NCBI GenBank assembly: GCA_017472965.1
Contig: JAFUNR010000023.1
Coordinates: forward strand, 1 to 64,000
Reading direction: 5' to 3'
DNA from: Oscillospiraceae bacterium
GTDB taxonomy: Bacteria; Bacillota; Clostridia; Oscillospirales; Ruminococcaceae
Length of the DNA stretch: 64,000 bases
A program made the translations under genes and the position numbers. Position 1 is the first letter of the stretch. Every line of letters begins with the position of its first letter. Below, piece after piece: positions 39,652 to 48,213 of the stretch. The notes under the pieces are model-generated. The model saw nothing but the letters and a program-made list of their open reading frames with translations. It did no database searches and had not been told where the DNA came from.

Positions 39652-39679
39652 CAGGATTGCAAAACAATTGGGAGATTAT

Positions 39680-40150
39680 ATGAAAAATACAACTCTTTGT
39701 TATATCGAAAAGGACGGTCAGTGCCTGATGCTGCACCGTACCAAAAAGAAAAACGATGAAAATGCGGGCAAGTGGATCGGTGTGGGCGGCAAATGCGAGG
39801 AGGGCGAAAGCCCGGAGGATTGCCTTATCCGGGAGGTGCGGGAGGAGACCGGCCTGACATTGACCGGTTACCGTGCCCGCGGGCTGGTGACTTTTGTTTC
39901 CGATATCTGGCCCACCGAGTATATGCATCTGTTCACCGCCCATGCCTTTACCGGCGAGGTGCGGGAATGCGCCGAGGGCGAGCTTGCATGGGTGCCGCTG
40001 GAAAAACGCGCCGTGCTGCCCACCTGGGAGGGCGACCGCATCTTCCTGCGCCTGTTGGAACAGGATCGTCCCTTTTTCTCTCTCAAACTGGTTTACAAAG
40101 GCGAAAAGCTGACCGCCGCCGTGCTGGACGGCATGCCGCTTGCTTTGTGA
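39680..40150 (+). CDS. NUDIX hydrolase (8-oxo-dGTP diphosphatase-like)
   Basis: This 156-residue protein carries a full Nudix box, GGKCEEGESPEDCLIREVREETGL (GX5EX7REUXEEXGU). It begins TTLCYIEKDGQCLMLHR and has the WIGVGGK loop seen in MutT-type 8-oxo-dGTP diphosphatases. Likely role: cleaning oxidised nucleotides. The ATG at 39680 follows ttgggagattat. Substrate assignment within the superfamily is uncertain. Confidence 0.85.
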   Translation: MKNTTLCYIEKDGQCLMLHRTKKKNDENAGKWIGVGGKCEEGESPEDCLIREVREETGLTLTGYRARGLVTFVSDIWPTEYMHLFTAHAFTGEVRECAEGELAWVPLEKRAVLPTWEGDRIFLRLLEQDRPFFSLKLVYKGEKLTAAVLDGMPLAL

Positions 40151-40175
40151 AATGGCAGCTGCGCCGGATTTTTTC

Positions 40176-40203
40176 TTGACGAATCTGCCGTATCGGGTAT
40201 AAT
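40176..40203 (+). promoter_or_regulatory. Promoter of the sugar isomerase gene
   Basis: TTGACG (40176-40181), a 16-base spacer and TATAAT (40198-40203). Confidence 0.7.
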
Positions 40204-40280
40204 GATAAGTGTGGAAAATCTGCGGCTGTATGTCGGTTCCGGCATGGCCGCGAACAAAAAAGGATAAAGGAGAAATTGTT

Positions 40281-41201
40281 ATGAAGCTGGGTTTTGTCAG
40301 CGCCATTCTGGATGGCTGGAGCTTTGAGGAGATGATCGATACCGCCGCCGAAAAGGGCATGGAGTGCGTGGAGGTGGCCTGCTGGCCGCAGGGCAAGGCG
40401 GAGCGCCGCTATGCAGGTGTCAGCCATATCGATGTGGAAAAGGTGATCGCCGATGACGATTACGCCCAGTATGTGCTGGATTACTGCGAGGGCCGCGGTG
40501 TACAGATCTCCTCGCTGGCCTTCTACCCCAATACCATGGACGGCGATTTGGAAAAGCGCGCCGCCGCCGTTTCCCACCTGAAAAATGTGATCGCCGCCTC
40601 GGCAAAGCTGGGCGTCAACATGGTCACCACCTTCATCGGCCGTGACCAGACCAAAACCGTGGAAGAGAATCTGGAGCTGGTGAAAGAGGTGTGGCCGCCC
40701 ATCATCGCGTGGGCAGAGCAGCTGGGTGTGCGCATCGCCATCGAAAACTGCCCCATGCTGTTCGGTGCCGACCAGTGGCCCGGCGGCCAGAACCTGTTCA
40801 CCACCCCCGCCATCTGGCGTAAGATCTTTGCCATCCTGAACAGCGACAATCTGGGCATCAACTACGATCCCAGCCATTTCGTCTGGCAGATGATGGATTA
40901 TATCGCTCCCATCTACGAGTTCAAGGATAAGATCTTCCATGTCCACTACAAGGATATCAAGGTCTACCCCGACCGCCTGCGCGAGGTCGGCATCATGGCC
41001 TATCCGCTGGATTATATGAGCCCCAAGCTGCCCGGCCTGGGTGATGTGGACTGGGGCCGCTATGTCAGCGCCCTGACCGATATCGGCTACGACGGCTGCA
41101 CCTGCATCGAGGTGGAGGACCGCGCCTTTGAGGGCAGCCGTGAGCGCGTGCTGGCTTCTCTGGAGCTGAGCGCCCGCTATATGCGCCAGTTCGTTATTTG
41201 A
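40281..41201 (+). CDS. Sugar phosphate isomerase/epimerase (AP endonuclease 2-fold TIM barrel)
   Basis: This 306-residue xylose-isomerase-like TIM barrel has the metal ligands Glu in RIAIENCPML, Asp/His in NYDPSHFVW, His in IFHVHYKD and Glu near CIEVEDRAFEG. It starts MKLGFVSAILDGWSFEEMID behind aaggag. Such proteins interconvert keto-sugars, inososes or related polyols. The specific substrate is not predictable. A zinc-ribbon gene follows 15 bases later, but the functional link is unclear. Confidence 0.85.
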   Translation: MKLGFVSAILDGWSFEEMIDTAAEKGMECVEVACWPQGKAERRYAGVSHIDVEKVIADDDYAQYVLDYCEGRGVQISSLAFYPNTMDGDLEKRAAAVSHLKNVIAASAKLGVNMVTTFIGRDQTKTVEENLELVKEVWPPIIAWAEQLGVRIAIENCPMLFGADQWPGGQNLFTTPAIWRKIFAILNSDNLGINYDPSHFVWQMMDYIAPIYEFKDKIFHVHYKDIKVYPDRLREVGIMAYPLDYMSPKLPGLGDVDWGRYVSALTDIGYDGCTCIEVEDRAFEGSRERVLASLELSARYMRQFVI

Positions 41202-41216
41202 GAAGCGGATACCGTT

Positions 41217-41693
41217 ATGGCAAAAAAGAATCTGTGGCAGAGTATCAAGGATTTCTTTGCCGAAGAGGAGACCCACCTGATCACGGACGAGGAGTGGGAG
41301 CAGCAGCAGGCCGAGGAGGCCCGGCGCCGCAGTGAGCTTTTGCTGGACGATGAGCCGCTGGAGGAGGATAACTCCTGGTACTGCCCCCGCTGCCACAAAA
41401 AGAATGATGAGGAAGCGATTTTCTGTGAGCGCTGCGGTTTCCATCCCGGCAGCTTCCGGGATGTGCTGGATGCACTGACGGAGGAGCAGATCCGTCTTGT
41501 GCTGGAAGGCAGCAACAGCCTGCGCTACCCTGCCGAAGAGCTGCGTCTGCTGGAAAATGAGCTTATCCGCCGCGCCGGCGGCGAGGTCGCAGCTGAGGAG
41601 ACTTCCGCCGGCTGGAAATGCGTTGTCTGCGGGCAGACGGATAACCCCGAAGAGGAGTATTTCTGCAAAAACTGCGGGGAGTACCGGTACTGA
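41217..41693 (+). CDS. Double zinc-ribbon protein
   Basis: This 158-residue acidic protein has two zinc ribbons: WYCPRCHKKNDEEAIFCERCG in the middle and WKCVVCGQTDNPEEEYFCKNCG at the end, joined by a helical, Leu- and Glu-rich linker. The function is unknown; such proteins may bind protein or nucleic acid partners. It is 15 bases after the isomerase gene and ends at a strong terminator. Confidence 0.7.
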   Translation: MAKKNLWQSIKDFFAEEETHLITDEEWEQQQAEEARRRSELLLDDEPLEEDNSWYCPRCHKKNDEEAIFCERCGFHPGSFRDVLDALTEEQIRLVLEGSNSLRYPAEELRLLENELIRRAGGEVAAEETSAGWKCVVCGQTDNPEEEYFCKNCGEYRY

Positions 41694-41711
41694 ATCCCAT
41701 TGATTTCAGAG

Positions 41712-41746
41712 AAAGCGAAGCTGCTTTGTGCGGCTTCGCTTTTTTG
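41712..41746 (+). terminator. Intrinsic terminator
   Basis: A 10-bp perfect stem aaagcgaagc / gcttcgcttt followed by TTTT. Confidence 0.85.
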
Positions 41747-41801
41747 ACACCCTGTTTTTTTACCGGTTCGTTTCATTTTTGTGAACATTTGCCCTGTGGG
41801 A

Positions 41802-41852
41802 TTGACAAAATACAGGGATAGAGTTAAAATGTTAGCTGGCGAACAGTTCGCC
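41802..41852 (+). promoter_or_regulatory. Promoter and palindromic operator of the MarR-ABC operon
   Basis: TTGACA (41802-41807), a 17-base spacer and TAAAAT (41825-41830), then the perfect inverted repeat ggcgaa-cag-ttcgcc at 41838-41852, near the expected transcription start. This is a good site for self-repression by the MarR protein. Confidence 0.75.
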
Positions 41853-41898
41853 TGCGAATTGTTTGATGACTAACAGTTTTGAGGAAAAGGAGGAGGCT

Positions 41899-42411
41899 AT
41901 GGATTTTTATGTAGGCGGCGCGATCCATCGCCTGCACAATCTGATGTGCCGGGATGCCAACCGTTTTCCCCACGGGGAGCTGGTGGATTCCCTCACCGGC
42001 AGCCACGGCTTCATTCTGTGCTGGCTGCAGAAAAACAGTGAACAGGAACTTTTTCAGCGCGATATGGAAAAAGCCTTCAAGCTGCGGCGCTCCTCTGCCA
42101 CGGCGATCCTGCAGACCATGGAGCGCAATGAACTGATCCGGCGCGAAGCGGTGACCACCGATGCGCAGCTCAAGCGGCTGATCCTGACCGAAAAGGGCGA
42201 GGAGCTGTGCCGTGTGATCCACGATGATATTGTGGAAAGCGAGCGGCGGCTGGTGGCCGGCCTGACACAGGATGAGCTGCAGACGCTGCAGGGGATCCTG
42301 CAAAAGCTGAGCGCCAATCTGGAACAGGGGCTTTTTGCACAGGATACGCCCGCCGGGGCACAGGGATCGTATAAAATGACCGAACGAAAGGAAGGGAACG
42401 AAACGATATGA
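41899..42411 (+). CDS. MarR-family regulator of an ABC exporter
   Basis: This 170-residue protein has a winged helix with FQRDMEKAFKLRRSSATAILQTMERNELIRREAVTTDAQLKRLILTEKGEELC, as in MarR proteins, flanked by dimerisation helices. The ATG at 41899 follows aaaaggaggaggct. It overlaps the first ABC gene by 4 bp. MarR genes in this position usually repress a pair of ABC half-transporters that export a toxic ligand. The palindrome at 41838 is the likely operator. Confidence 0.85.
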   Translation: MDFYVGGAIHRLHNLMCRDANRFPHGELVDSLTGSHGFILCWLQKNSEQELFQRDMEKAFKLRRSSATAILQTMERNELIRREAVTTDAQLKRLILTEKGEELCRVIHDDIVESERRLVAGLTQDELQTLQGILQKLSANLEQGLFAQDTPAGAQGSYKMTERKEGNETI

Positions 42412-44162
42412 TAAAGAAGCTTGCGGCTTCCATTCGGGAGTTCAAAAAAGAGACCATCCTCACCCCCGCCGTCATGGTGCTGGAGGTGGTGATGGAAATG
42501 ATCATTCCGCTGCTGATGGCGAAGCTGATCGATAACGGCATCAACGGCAACGGCGGCGCGGGGGATATGCCCTATATCCTCTGGATGGGCGCGGTGCTGG
42601 TGGTGTGCTGCGTGCTGTCGCTTATTTTCGGCGTGCTGGGCGGCCGCTTTGCCGCTACGGCCTCGGCCGGTTTTGCCCGCAACCTGCGCATGGATCTTTA
42701 CCACCGCGTGCAGGATTTCTCCTTTGGCAACATCGATAAATTTTCCACCTCCAGCCTGATCACCCGGCTGACCACCGATGTCACCAACATCCAGAATGCT
42801 TTCCAGATGATAATCCGCATTGCTGTGCGTGCGCCGATGACGCTGATCATCGCCGCCGTCATGGCCGCCAGCATCAGTCCGAAGCTTTCCACCGTGTATC
42901 TGTGCTTTATTCCGGTGCTGGCGCTGGGCCTGTTCCTTGTCATGAGCAAGGCACACCCCATCTTCCGCCGTATGTTCAAGATCTACGACCGTATGAACAA
43001 CACCGTGCAGGAGAATCTGCGCGGCGTGCGCGTGGTCAAATCCTTTGTGCGCGAAGAGCACGAGAACGAAAAATTCAACGAGGTCTCCGGCGATATCTAT
43101 AAGACGGCCACCACCGCCGAGCGCATCGTGGCGCTCAACGGCCCGCTGATGAACTTCTGTATGTTCTCCTGCATGCTGATCATTGCCTGGGTGGGCGGTC
43201 AGATGATCGTTTCCACCGGTTCTGTGGAGCTTTCCACCGGTGAGCTGATCAGCTTTATCGGCTATGCCCTGCAGATCCTCAGCAGCCTGATGATGGTTGC
43301 CATGATCCTGCTGATGATCGTCATCTCCCGCGCCTCCGCCGAGCGTGTCACCGAGGTGCTGAACGAGTTGCCGGATATCACCAGCCCCGCTGCCCCTGTC
43401 ACCGAGGTGCCGGATGGTTCCGTGCGCTTTGAGAATGTCAGCTTCAGCTATGCCAAAAGCATGGATAAGCTTTGCCTGACCGATGTAAATCTGGATATCA
43501 AATCCGGCCAGACCGTCGGCATTCTGGGCGGCACCGGCTCCTCCAAATCCACCATGGTGCAGCTGATCAGCCGTCTGTACGATGTCACCGCCGGCCGTCT
43601 GCTGGTGGGCGGGCACGATGTGCGCGATTACGATCTGCAGGTGCTGCGCGATTCCGTGGCCGTTGTGCTGCAGAAAAATGTGCTGTTCTCCGGCACCATC
43701 AAGGAAAACCTGCGCTGGGGCAACCCCGATGCCACCGACGAGGAGCTGATCCACGCCTGCAGGCTGGCCTGTGCGGATGAGTTCATCCAGGGCTTCCCCG
43801 AGGGCTACGATACTTATATTGAACAGGGCGGCGCCAATGTTTCCGGCGGCCAGAAGCAGCGCCTGTGCATTGCCCGTGCACTGCTGAAAAAGCCCAAGGT
43901 GCTGATTCTGGATGACTCCACCAGTGCGGTGGATACCCGCACCGATGCCATGATCCGGCAGGCCTTCCGCGAGGAGATCCCCGGCACCACCAAGTTCATC
44001 ATCGCGCAGCGCATCTCCTCGGTGCAGGATGCCGATGTCATCGTCATTCTGGATGGCGGCCGTATCGTGGACTGCGGTACGCATGAGCAGCTGCTGGCCA
44101 CCAGCGAGATCTATCAGGAAACCTACGAGCAGCAGAAGAAGGGAGGCGAGGACGATGAGTGA
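42408..44162 (+). CDS. ABC exporter half-transporter with degenerate ATP site
   Basis: This 584-residue type IV exporter has six transmembrane helices (residues 15-310) followed by an ATPase domain. The Walker A reads GGTGSSKS (second Gly replaced by Ser), the signature VSGGQKQR is canonical, Walker B ends LILDDST (catalytic Glu replaced by Asp) and the switch His is Gln (IAQRISS). This pattern marks the non-canonical half of heterodimeric exporters such as BmrCD or TM287/288. Translationally coupled to the MarR gene and to the next half-transporter. Confidence 0.9.
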   Translation: MIKKLAASIREFKKETILTPAVMVLEVVMEMIIPLLMAKLIDNGINGNGGAGDMPYILWMGAVLVVCCVLSLIFGVLGGRFAATASAGFARNLRMDLYHRVQDFSFGNIDKFSTSSLITRLTTDVTNIQNAFQMIIRIAVRAPMTLIIAAVMAASISPKLSTVYLCFIPVLALGLFLVMSKAHPIFRRMFKIYDRMNNTVQENLRGVRVVKSFVREEHENEKFNEVSGDIYKTATTAERIVALNGPLMNFCMFSCMLIIAWVGGQMIVSTGSVELSTGELISFIGYALQILSSLMMVAMILLMIVISRASAERVTEVLNELPDITSPAAPVTEVPDGSVRFENVSFSYAKSMDKLCLTDVNLDIKSGQTVGILGGTGSSKSTMVQLISRLYDVTAGRLLVGGHDVRDYDLQVLRDSVAVVLQKNVLFSGTIKENLRWGNPDATDEELIHACRLACADEFIQGFPEGYDTYIEQGGANVSGGQKQRLCIARALLKKPKVLILDDSTSAVDTRTDAMIRQAFREEIPGTTKFIIAQRISSVQDADVIVILDGGRIVDCGTHEQLLATSEIYQETYEQQKKGGEDDE

Positions 44163-46137
44163 GAATAAGGTGAACGGCACCAGTATGACCCGCCGCCGTC
44201 CCGAAGGCCCGAAGGGCATGCCCCGCGGCGGCCCCGGCCGCGGCCCGGGCGGCCGTGCTTCCATGAAGGACCGCTTTAAGCAGCTGGATTTCAAGGTGCT
44301 GGGCCGCGTGCTCGGCTTCATCAGCGGCATTGACCGCGTCATGTTCCTCGGCGTGCTGCTGTGCCAGATCATCAACGCCGTTGTTATGGTAAAGGTCTCC
44401 ACCTTTGTCGGCGAGATGATCGATAACCACATCACCCCGATGCTGGCCGCCGGGTCGACGGATTTCGCCCCCATGCTGGCGGATATCCTCAAGCTGGGCG
44501 TGGTGATGCTGGTGGGCCTGATCGCCACTTTTGCCTCCGGTCAGATGCTGGCACTGGTGACCCAGAGCGCACAGAAAAAGCTGCGCGATACCATGTTCAG
44601 CCATATGCAGACCCTGCCCATCAAGTATTTTGATACCCATGCCTTCGGCGATGTGATGAGCACCTACACCAACGATACCGATACTCTGCGCCAGCTCATC
44701 AGCGGCACCATCCCCAATGTGTTTTCCAGTCTGTTCACCATCGTTTCCGTGTTCATCACCATGGTCAGCCTCAGCATCCCCATGACGGCCTTTGTGCTGC
44801 TGACAGTGTTCCTGATGATGACCTTCACCGGCAGGATCGCCGGCAACAGCATGAAATACTTCATGGGCCAGCAGACCGCTCTGGCGGATGTGAACGGCTA
44901 TGTGGAGGAGATGCTGAACGGTCAGAAGGTGGTCAAGGTGTTCAATCATGAGCAGACCGCCAAGGACGATTTCGATTATCTGAACAATGTCTGGTTCACG
45001 AATTCCTGCACCGCCAACAAGGTGGCAAACATTCTGGGCCCCGTCATGAACAACCTTGGCCACATCCAGTATGTGCTGCTGGCTGTGGTGGGCGGCGCAC
45101 TGGCCATCTTTGGCGTGGGCGGCCTGACGCTGGGCGGCGTGGCCTCCTTCCTGACGCTTTCCCGCAGCTTTACCAACCCCATCAACCAGATGGCGCAGCA
45201 GCTCAATGCCGTGGCTATGGCCATGGCGGGTGCCAAGCGTATCTTTGATCTGATCGATGCCGAAAGCGAAGAGGACGAGGGCTATGTCACGCTGGTCAAC
45301 GCGAAGGAAAACGCCGACGGTTCCATTGAGGAAGTGAGCGAGCGTACCGGCGTGTGGGCGTGGAAGCACCCCCACAAGGACGGCAGTCTCACCTATACCA
45401 AGCTGCAGGGCCATATCACCATGCACGGCGTGGATTTCGGCTATGTGCCGGAAAAGACCGTGCTGCATGATATCACCCTGTACGCCGAGCCGGGTCAGAA
45501 GGTGGCCTTTGTGGGCGCCACCGGCGCGGGCAAGACCACCATCACCAACCTGATCAACCGCTTTTATGATATCGACGACGGCAAGATCCGCTACGACGGC
45601 ATCAACATCACCAAGATCAAAAAGGCTGATCTGCGCCGTTCGCTGGGCGTGGTGCTGCAGGATGTCAACCTGTTCACCGGCACGGTGATGGAAAACATCC
45701 GCTACGGCAATCTGGATGCCACCGACGAGGAGTGCATCGCGGCGGCGAAGCTTGCCAACGCCCAAGATTTCATCAGCCGTCTGCCCGATGGCTACAACAC
45801 CGAGCTGACCAACAACGGCGGCAACCTTTCGCAGGGTCAGCGCCAGCTGATCTCCATTGCCCGTGCGGCGGTGGCCGATCCCCCGGTGATGATCCTGGAC
45901 GAAGCCACCTCCTCCATCGATACCCGCACCGAGGCACTGGTGCAGCGCGGCATGGATGCCCTGATGTACGGCCGCACCGTGTTCGTCATCGCACACCGGC
46001 TTTCCACCGTCCACAACTCCGACTGCATCATGGTGCTGGATCACGGCGTGATCATCGAGCGCGGCACCCATGAGCAGCTCATCGAGCAGCAGGGCCAGTA
46101 CTACCGTCTTTATACCGGCGCATTCGAGCTGGAATAA
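44155..46137 (+). CDS. ABC exporter half-transporter, canonical ATP site
   Basis: The protein has 660 residues from the ATG at 44155 (gggaggcgaggacg), overlapping the previous gene by 8 bp. A Gly/Pro/Arg-rich N-terminal extension (RRRPEGPKGMPRGGPGRGPGG) precedes six transmembrane helices and an ATPase with GATGAGKTT, LSQGQRQ, MILDEATSSID and IAHRLST, all canonical. The insert DGSIEEVSERTGVWAWKHPHKDG between membrane and ATPase domains is typical of the larger partner of these pairs. Together the two form a multidrug- or peptide-type exporter. Confidence 0.9.
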   Translation: MSENKVNGTSMTRRRPEGPKGMPRGGPGRGPGGRASMKDRFKQLDFKVLGRVLGFISGIDRVMFLGVLLCQIINAVVMVKVSTFVGEMIDNHITPMLAAGSTDFAPMLADILKLGVVMLVGLIATFASGQMLALVTQSAQKKLRDTMFSHMQTLPIKYFDTHAFGDVMSTYTNDTDTLRQLISGTIPNVFSSLFTIVSVFITMVSLSIPMTAFVLLTVFLMMTFTGRIAGNSMKYFMGQQTALADVNGYVEEMLNGQKVVKVFNHEQTAKDDFDYLNNVWFTNSCTANKVANILGPVMNNLGHIQYVLLAVVGGALAIFGVGGLTLGGVASFLTLSRSFTNPINQMAQQLNAVAMAMAGAKRIFDLIDAESEEDEGYVTLVNAKENADGSIEEVSERTGVWAWKHPHKDGSLTYTKLQGHITMHGVDFGYVPEKTVLHDITLYAEPGQKVAFVGATGAGKTTITNLINRFYDIDDGKIRYDGINITKIKKADLRRSLGVVLQDVNLFTGTVMENIRYGNLDATDEECIAAAKLANAQDFISRLPDGYNTELTNNGGNLSQGQRQLISIARAAVADPPVMILDEATSSIDTRTEALVQRGMDALMYGRTVFVIAHRLSTVHNSDCIMVLDHGVIIERGTHEQLIEQQGQYYRLYTGAFELE

Positions 46138-46198
46138 AGAGGAGACATTTCCTGCCGGTGTAAAGACATTACACACGGCGCATTCGAGCTGGAATAAA
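46116..46198 (+). repeat. Duplicated end of the ABC gene
   Basis: The last 23 bases of the transporter gene including its stop (46116-46138) recur exactly at 46176-46198, 60 bases downstream. The 37 bases between them carry gaggagacattt. This is a short local duplication. Confidence 0.85.
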
Positions 46199-46212
46199 AT
46201 GCTGCAAAAAGA

Positions 46213-46240
46213 CCCGCGGCCTGAACCGACAGGCTGCGGG
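46213..46240 (+). terminator. Intrinsic terminator of the exporter operon
   Basis: An 11-bp stem (cccgcggcctg / caggctgcggg, one G-T pair). Confidence 0.65.
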
Positions 46241-46293
46241 CCTTCTTCATGTCAACCGGCAGTTGTGAAAAGTTTTCCGTCTGCGGTATGGGA

Positions 46294-46494
46294 AACCGGC
46301 TGCCCTGCTTCAATGCGGACGGGCTGGGGGCGTTTGTCAGTGCCTCCCGCAGTATCCTGTACGCTTACGGAGCATTTCCCGGCTTTGACGGTACCCGCGA
46401 AGGCTATCGGGCATCCGTCCGTGCACAGGCGCAGGCCATGCAGCGGGATGTGTATGCCGCGCTGAAAGCGCACTGCGGCAGCCTTTGCTATTGA
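46294..46494 (+). pseudogene. pyrF: Remnant of orotidine-5'-phosphate decarboxylase
   Basis: The frame ending at 46494 contains PCFNADGLGAFVSASRSILYAY, followed by a C-terminal helix with RASVRAQAQAMQRDVYAAL. This matches the last 60 residues of the subtype-2 PyrF proteins of Clostridia (FN-x-DGLGA-x-V-x-x-SR-x-I-x-YAY). The first three quarters, including the catalytic KxxxDxK region, are absent. It is therefore a fossil of a deleted gene; an intact pyrF is expected elsewhere. Confidence 0.6.
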
Positions 46495-46628
46495 AATCGG
46501 CTTGAAGAAAGAAAACAGATGCAGCAGAGGGGTTCTGCTGCGTCTGTTCTTGTCAAACCGGCTTTTCTGTGGTAGGATGTAAACGGAGAAAACGGTATCG
46601 GACGGACCGGCGAAGGGAGGGTTTCGGG

Positions 46629-46958
46629 TTGCTCGGTAAATGTGTCATGTGGACGGTGACCTTCGGCTGTGCGGTTTTGTTCTTTGCGATCGGCATATAT
46701 GCCCGGAAGCGGCAAACTCCCATGGGATTCTGGGCGGGTACGGAGCTGAAAGCTTCGCAGCTCACCGATGTGGAGCAGTACAACAGGGAAAATGCCCTGC
46801 TGTGGCAGCGGTATTCGCTGTGGTATTTTGCGGCGGGGCTGGCAGAGTTCTGGAGCACAGCTGCGGCGGCGGTGCTGCTGGCGCTGGGCGGTACGGTGGG
46901 CATCGCTCTTTTGATCGTTTCCTATAACAGGATCTTCAAAAAATATACTGTACAATGA
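46629..46958 (+). CDS. Small membrane protein
   Basis: The protein has 109 residues starting with TTG at 46629, behind gaagggagggt. It has an N-terminal membrane segment (WTVTFGCAVLFFAIGIYA), a polar middle with GFWAGTELKASQLTDVEQYNREN, and a second and third hydrophobic stretch. The motif P-x-GFWAG followed by VEQYNRENALLW resembles small proteins with an SdpI-like region. Function unknown. It lies 19 bases before the esterase gene. Confidence 0.65.
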   Translation: MLGKCVMWTVTFGCAVLFFAIGIYARKRQTPMGFWAGTELKASQLTDVEQYNRENALLWQRYSLWYFAAGLAEFWSTAAAAVLLALGGTVGIALLIVSYNRIFKKYTVQ

Positions 46959-46977
46959 ATTCCGGCGGAGGTGTGTG

Positions 46978-47730
46978 ATGATCCATTCCTTTTTGCTGAT
47001 CGGACAATCGAATATGGCGGGGCGGGGCTTTGTGAACGAGGCTGTGCCCGTGGAGCTTTCCCGCATAAAGCTGCTGCGCAACGGTCTGTGGACGCCGGCA
47101 TTCCGGCCCTTCAGCGCCGACCGCGGCTTTGCGGGGGTCAATCTTGCGGAAAGCTTTGCCGAAAGATATGCAGCGGAGCAGGCTGCGGAGGCGGGCATCA
47201 TCGCCTGCGCCGACGGCGGCACAAGGCTGGAGCAGTGGATGCCCGGCCAGCCGCTTTACGATAACGCGGTGAACAATGCACGACTTGCCATGCGCTCCTC
47301 GCAGCTGGCGGGCATTCTGTGGCATCAGGGCGAGGGCGATATGGCTGACGGCCGCTGGCAGGTGTATGAGCAGAATTTCAAAAGCTTTCTGCAGGCGCTG
47401 CGCAAGGATCTTGGGGCGGAGGATGTGCCGTTCCTCATCGGCGGTCTGGGCGATTTTCTGGCTGAGTGTTCGCTGATCGCACCGGAGACCCGTACCAACT
47501 ATGCAAGGCTGAACGAAGCCTTTGCCGCCATTGCCGCGCAGGAGAAAAACGTGGGCTTTGTATCGGCGCAGGGTCTCGGCGCAAATCCGGACAACCTTCA
47601 TTTCAGCGCCGCAGCGCTGCATGAATTCGGCCTGCGGTATTATGAGGAATATAAAAAGCTGGATGTTCCGGTCGAAAAGCCGGCTGCAGCCGAAGATGCC
47701 GCACCCCGTACCGTATTGGAAGCGCTGTAA
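46978..47730 (+). CDS. Sialate O-acetylesterase / CE6-like SGNH esterase
   Basis: The protein has 250 residues from the ATG at 46978 (ggagg upstream; a GTG at 46975 is possible). SFLLIGQSNMAG supplies the catalytic Ser in block I (GQSN), GILWHQGEGDM the block-III region and DNLHFSAAALHEFG the Asp-x-x-His pair. These are hallmarks of the SASA/CE6 family, which removes acetyl groups from sialic acid or xylan. No signal peptide, so it probably acts on imported oligosaccharides. The location near arabinose genes favours a plant-glycan role. Confidence 0.85.
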   Translation: MIHSFLLIGQSNMAGRGFVNEAVPVELSRIKLLRNGLWTPAFRPFSADRGFAGVNLAESFAERYAAEQAAEAGIIACADGGTRLEQWMPGQPLYDNAVNNARLAMRSSQLAGILWHQGEGDMADGRWQVYEQNFKSFLQALRKDLGAEDVPFLIGGLGDFLAECSLIAPETRTNYARLNEAFAAIAAQEKNVGFVSAQGLGANPDNLHFSAAALHEFGLRYYEEYKKLDVPVEKPAAAEDAAPRTVLEAL

Positions 47731-48131
47731 AAAGAGGTGCTGTTTGTGGCGGAAAAAGCACTGTGTGTTCTGGCCGGATATGATCCTGCAGGGGCTTCCT
47801 GCAGGGATGAAAGAGTTCTCCCGTTTTCGGGGGGAGGTTGCTTCGCTGCATTTGTGTGCGTTTTTTCCGCCGGGGCATATTCTTGCCGTACTGTTGAAAA
47901 AAGCACACTGGCGCAAAAAAGATATCGTGACATAAAAACTCCGGAGAGTAATTCTATTCTCCGGAGTTTTGTGTTTCGTTAAAATTGCGGATGAAAACAG
48001 GAAATCGGAAAGAGACTTCCGCAGTACCTCCTGCAGGGGTCTTGCGGTCGGGATTGCGTCATTACAGCAAAGACAGCGGAGGACAGCGAGCTGTTTTTTG
48101 TAAATAAAATGCATTTGCCTACTCCCATTTT
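47731..48131. other. Intergenic region without a supported gene
   Basis: Open frames exist but run through the terminator at 47936-47970 or lack a start site. Nothing else is recognised. Confidence 0.5.
47936..47970. terminator. Intrinsic terminator
   Basis: A 12-bp perfect stem aaactccggaga / tctccggagttt followed by T. Confidence 0.8.
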
Positions 48132-48159
48132 TTGACAGTTTGTGCTACACTGATACTGA
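48132..48159 (+). promoter_or_regulatory. Probable promoter of the arabinose operon
   Basis: TTGACA (48132-48137), a 16-base spacer and the weak -10 TACTGA (48154-48159). A weak -10 would fit a regulated operon. No clear AraR or CRE box was found by eye. Confidence 0.45.
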
Positions 48160-48213
48160 ATAGATCTGCGCTGCAGAAGGATACCCCACATTCAAGGAAA
48201 AGAGGAAAAGAAT

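Noticed and set aside
42054..46176. Very long open frames on the minus strand opposite the two ABC transporter genes
   Set aside because: GC-rich codon bias of the plus-strand genes leaves the antisense frame open. The translations are His/Gly/Ala/Gln-rich with no family pattern or ribosome binding site.
47737..47982. An 81-codon plus-strand frame after the esterase gene
   Set aside because: It reads straight through the strong terminator at 47936-47970 and has no family pattern.
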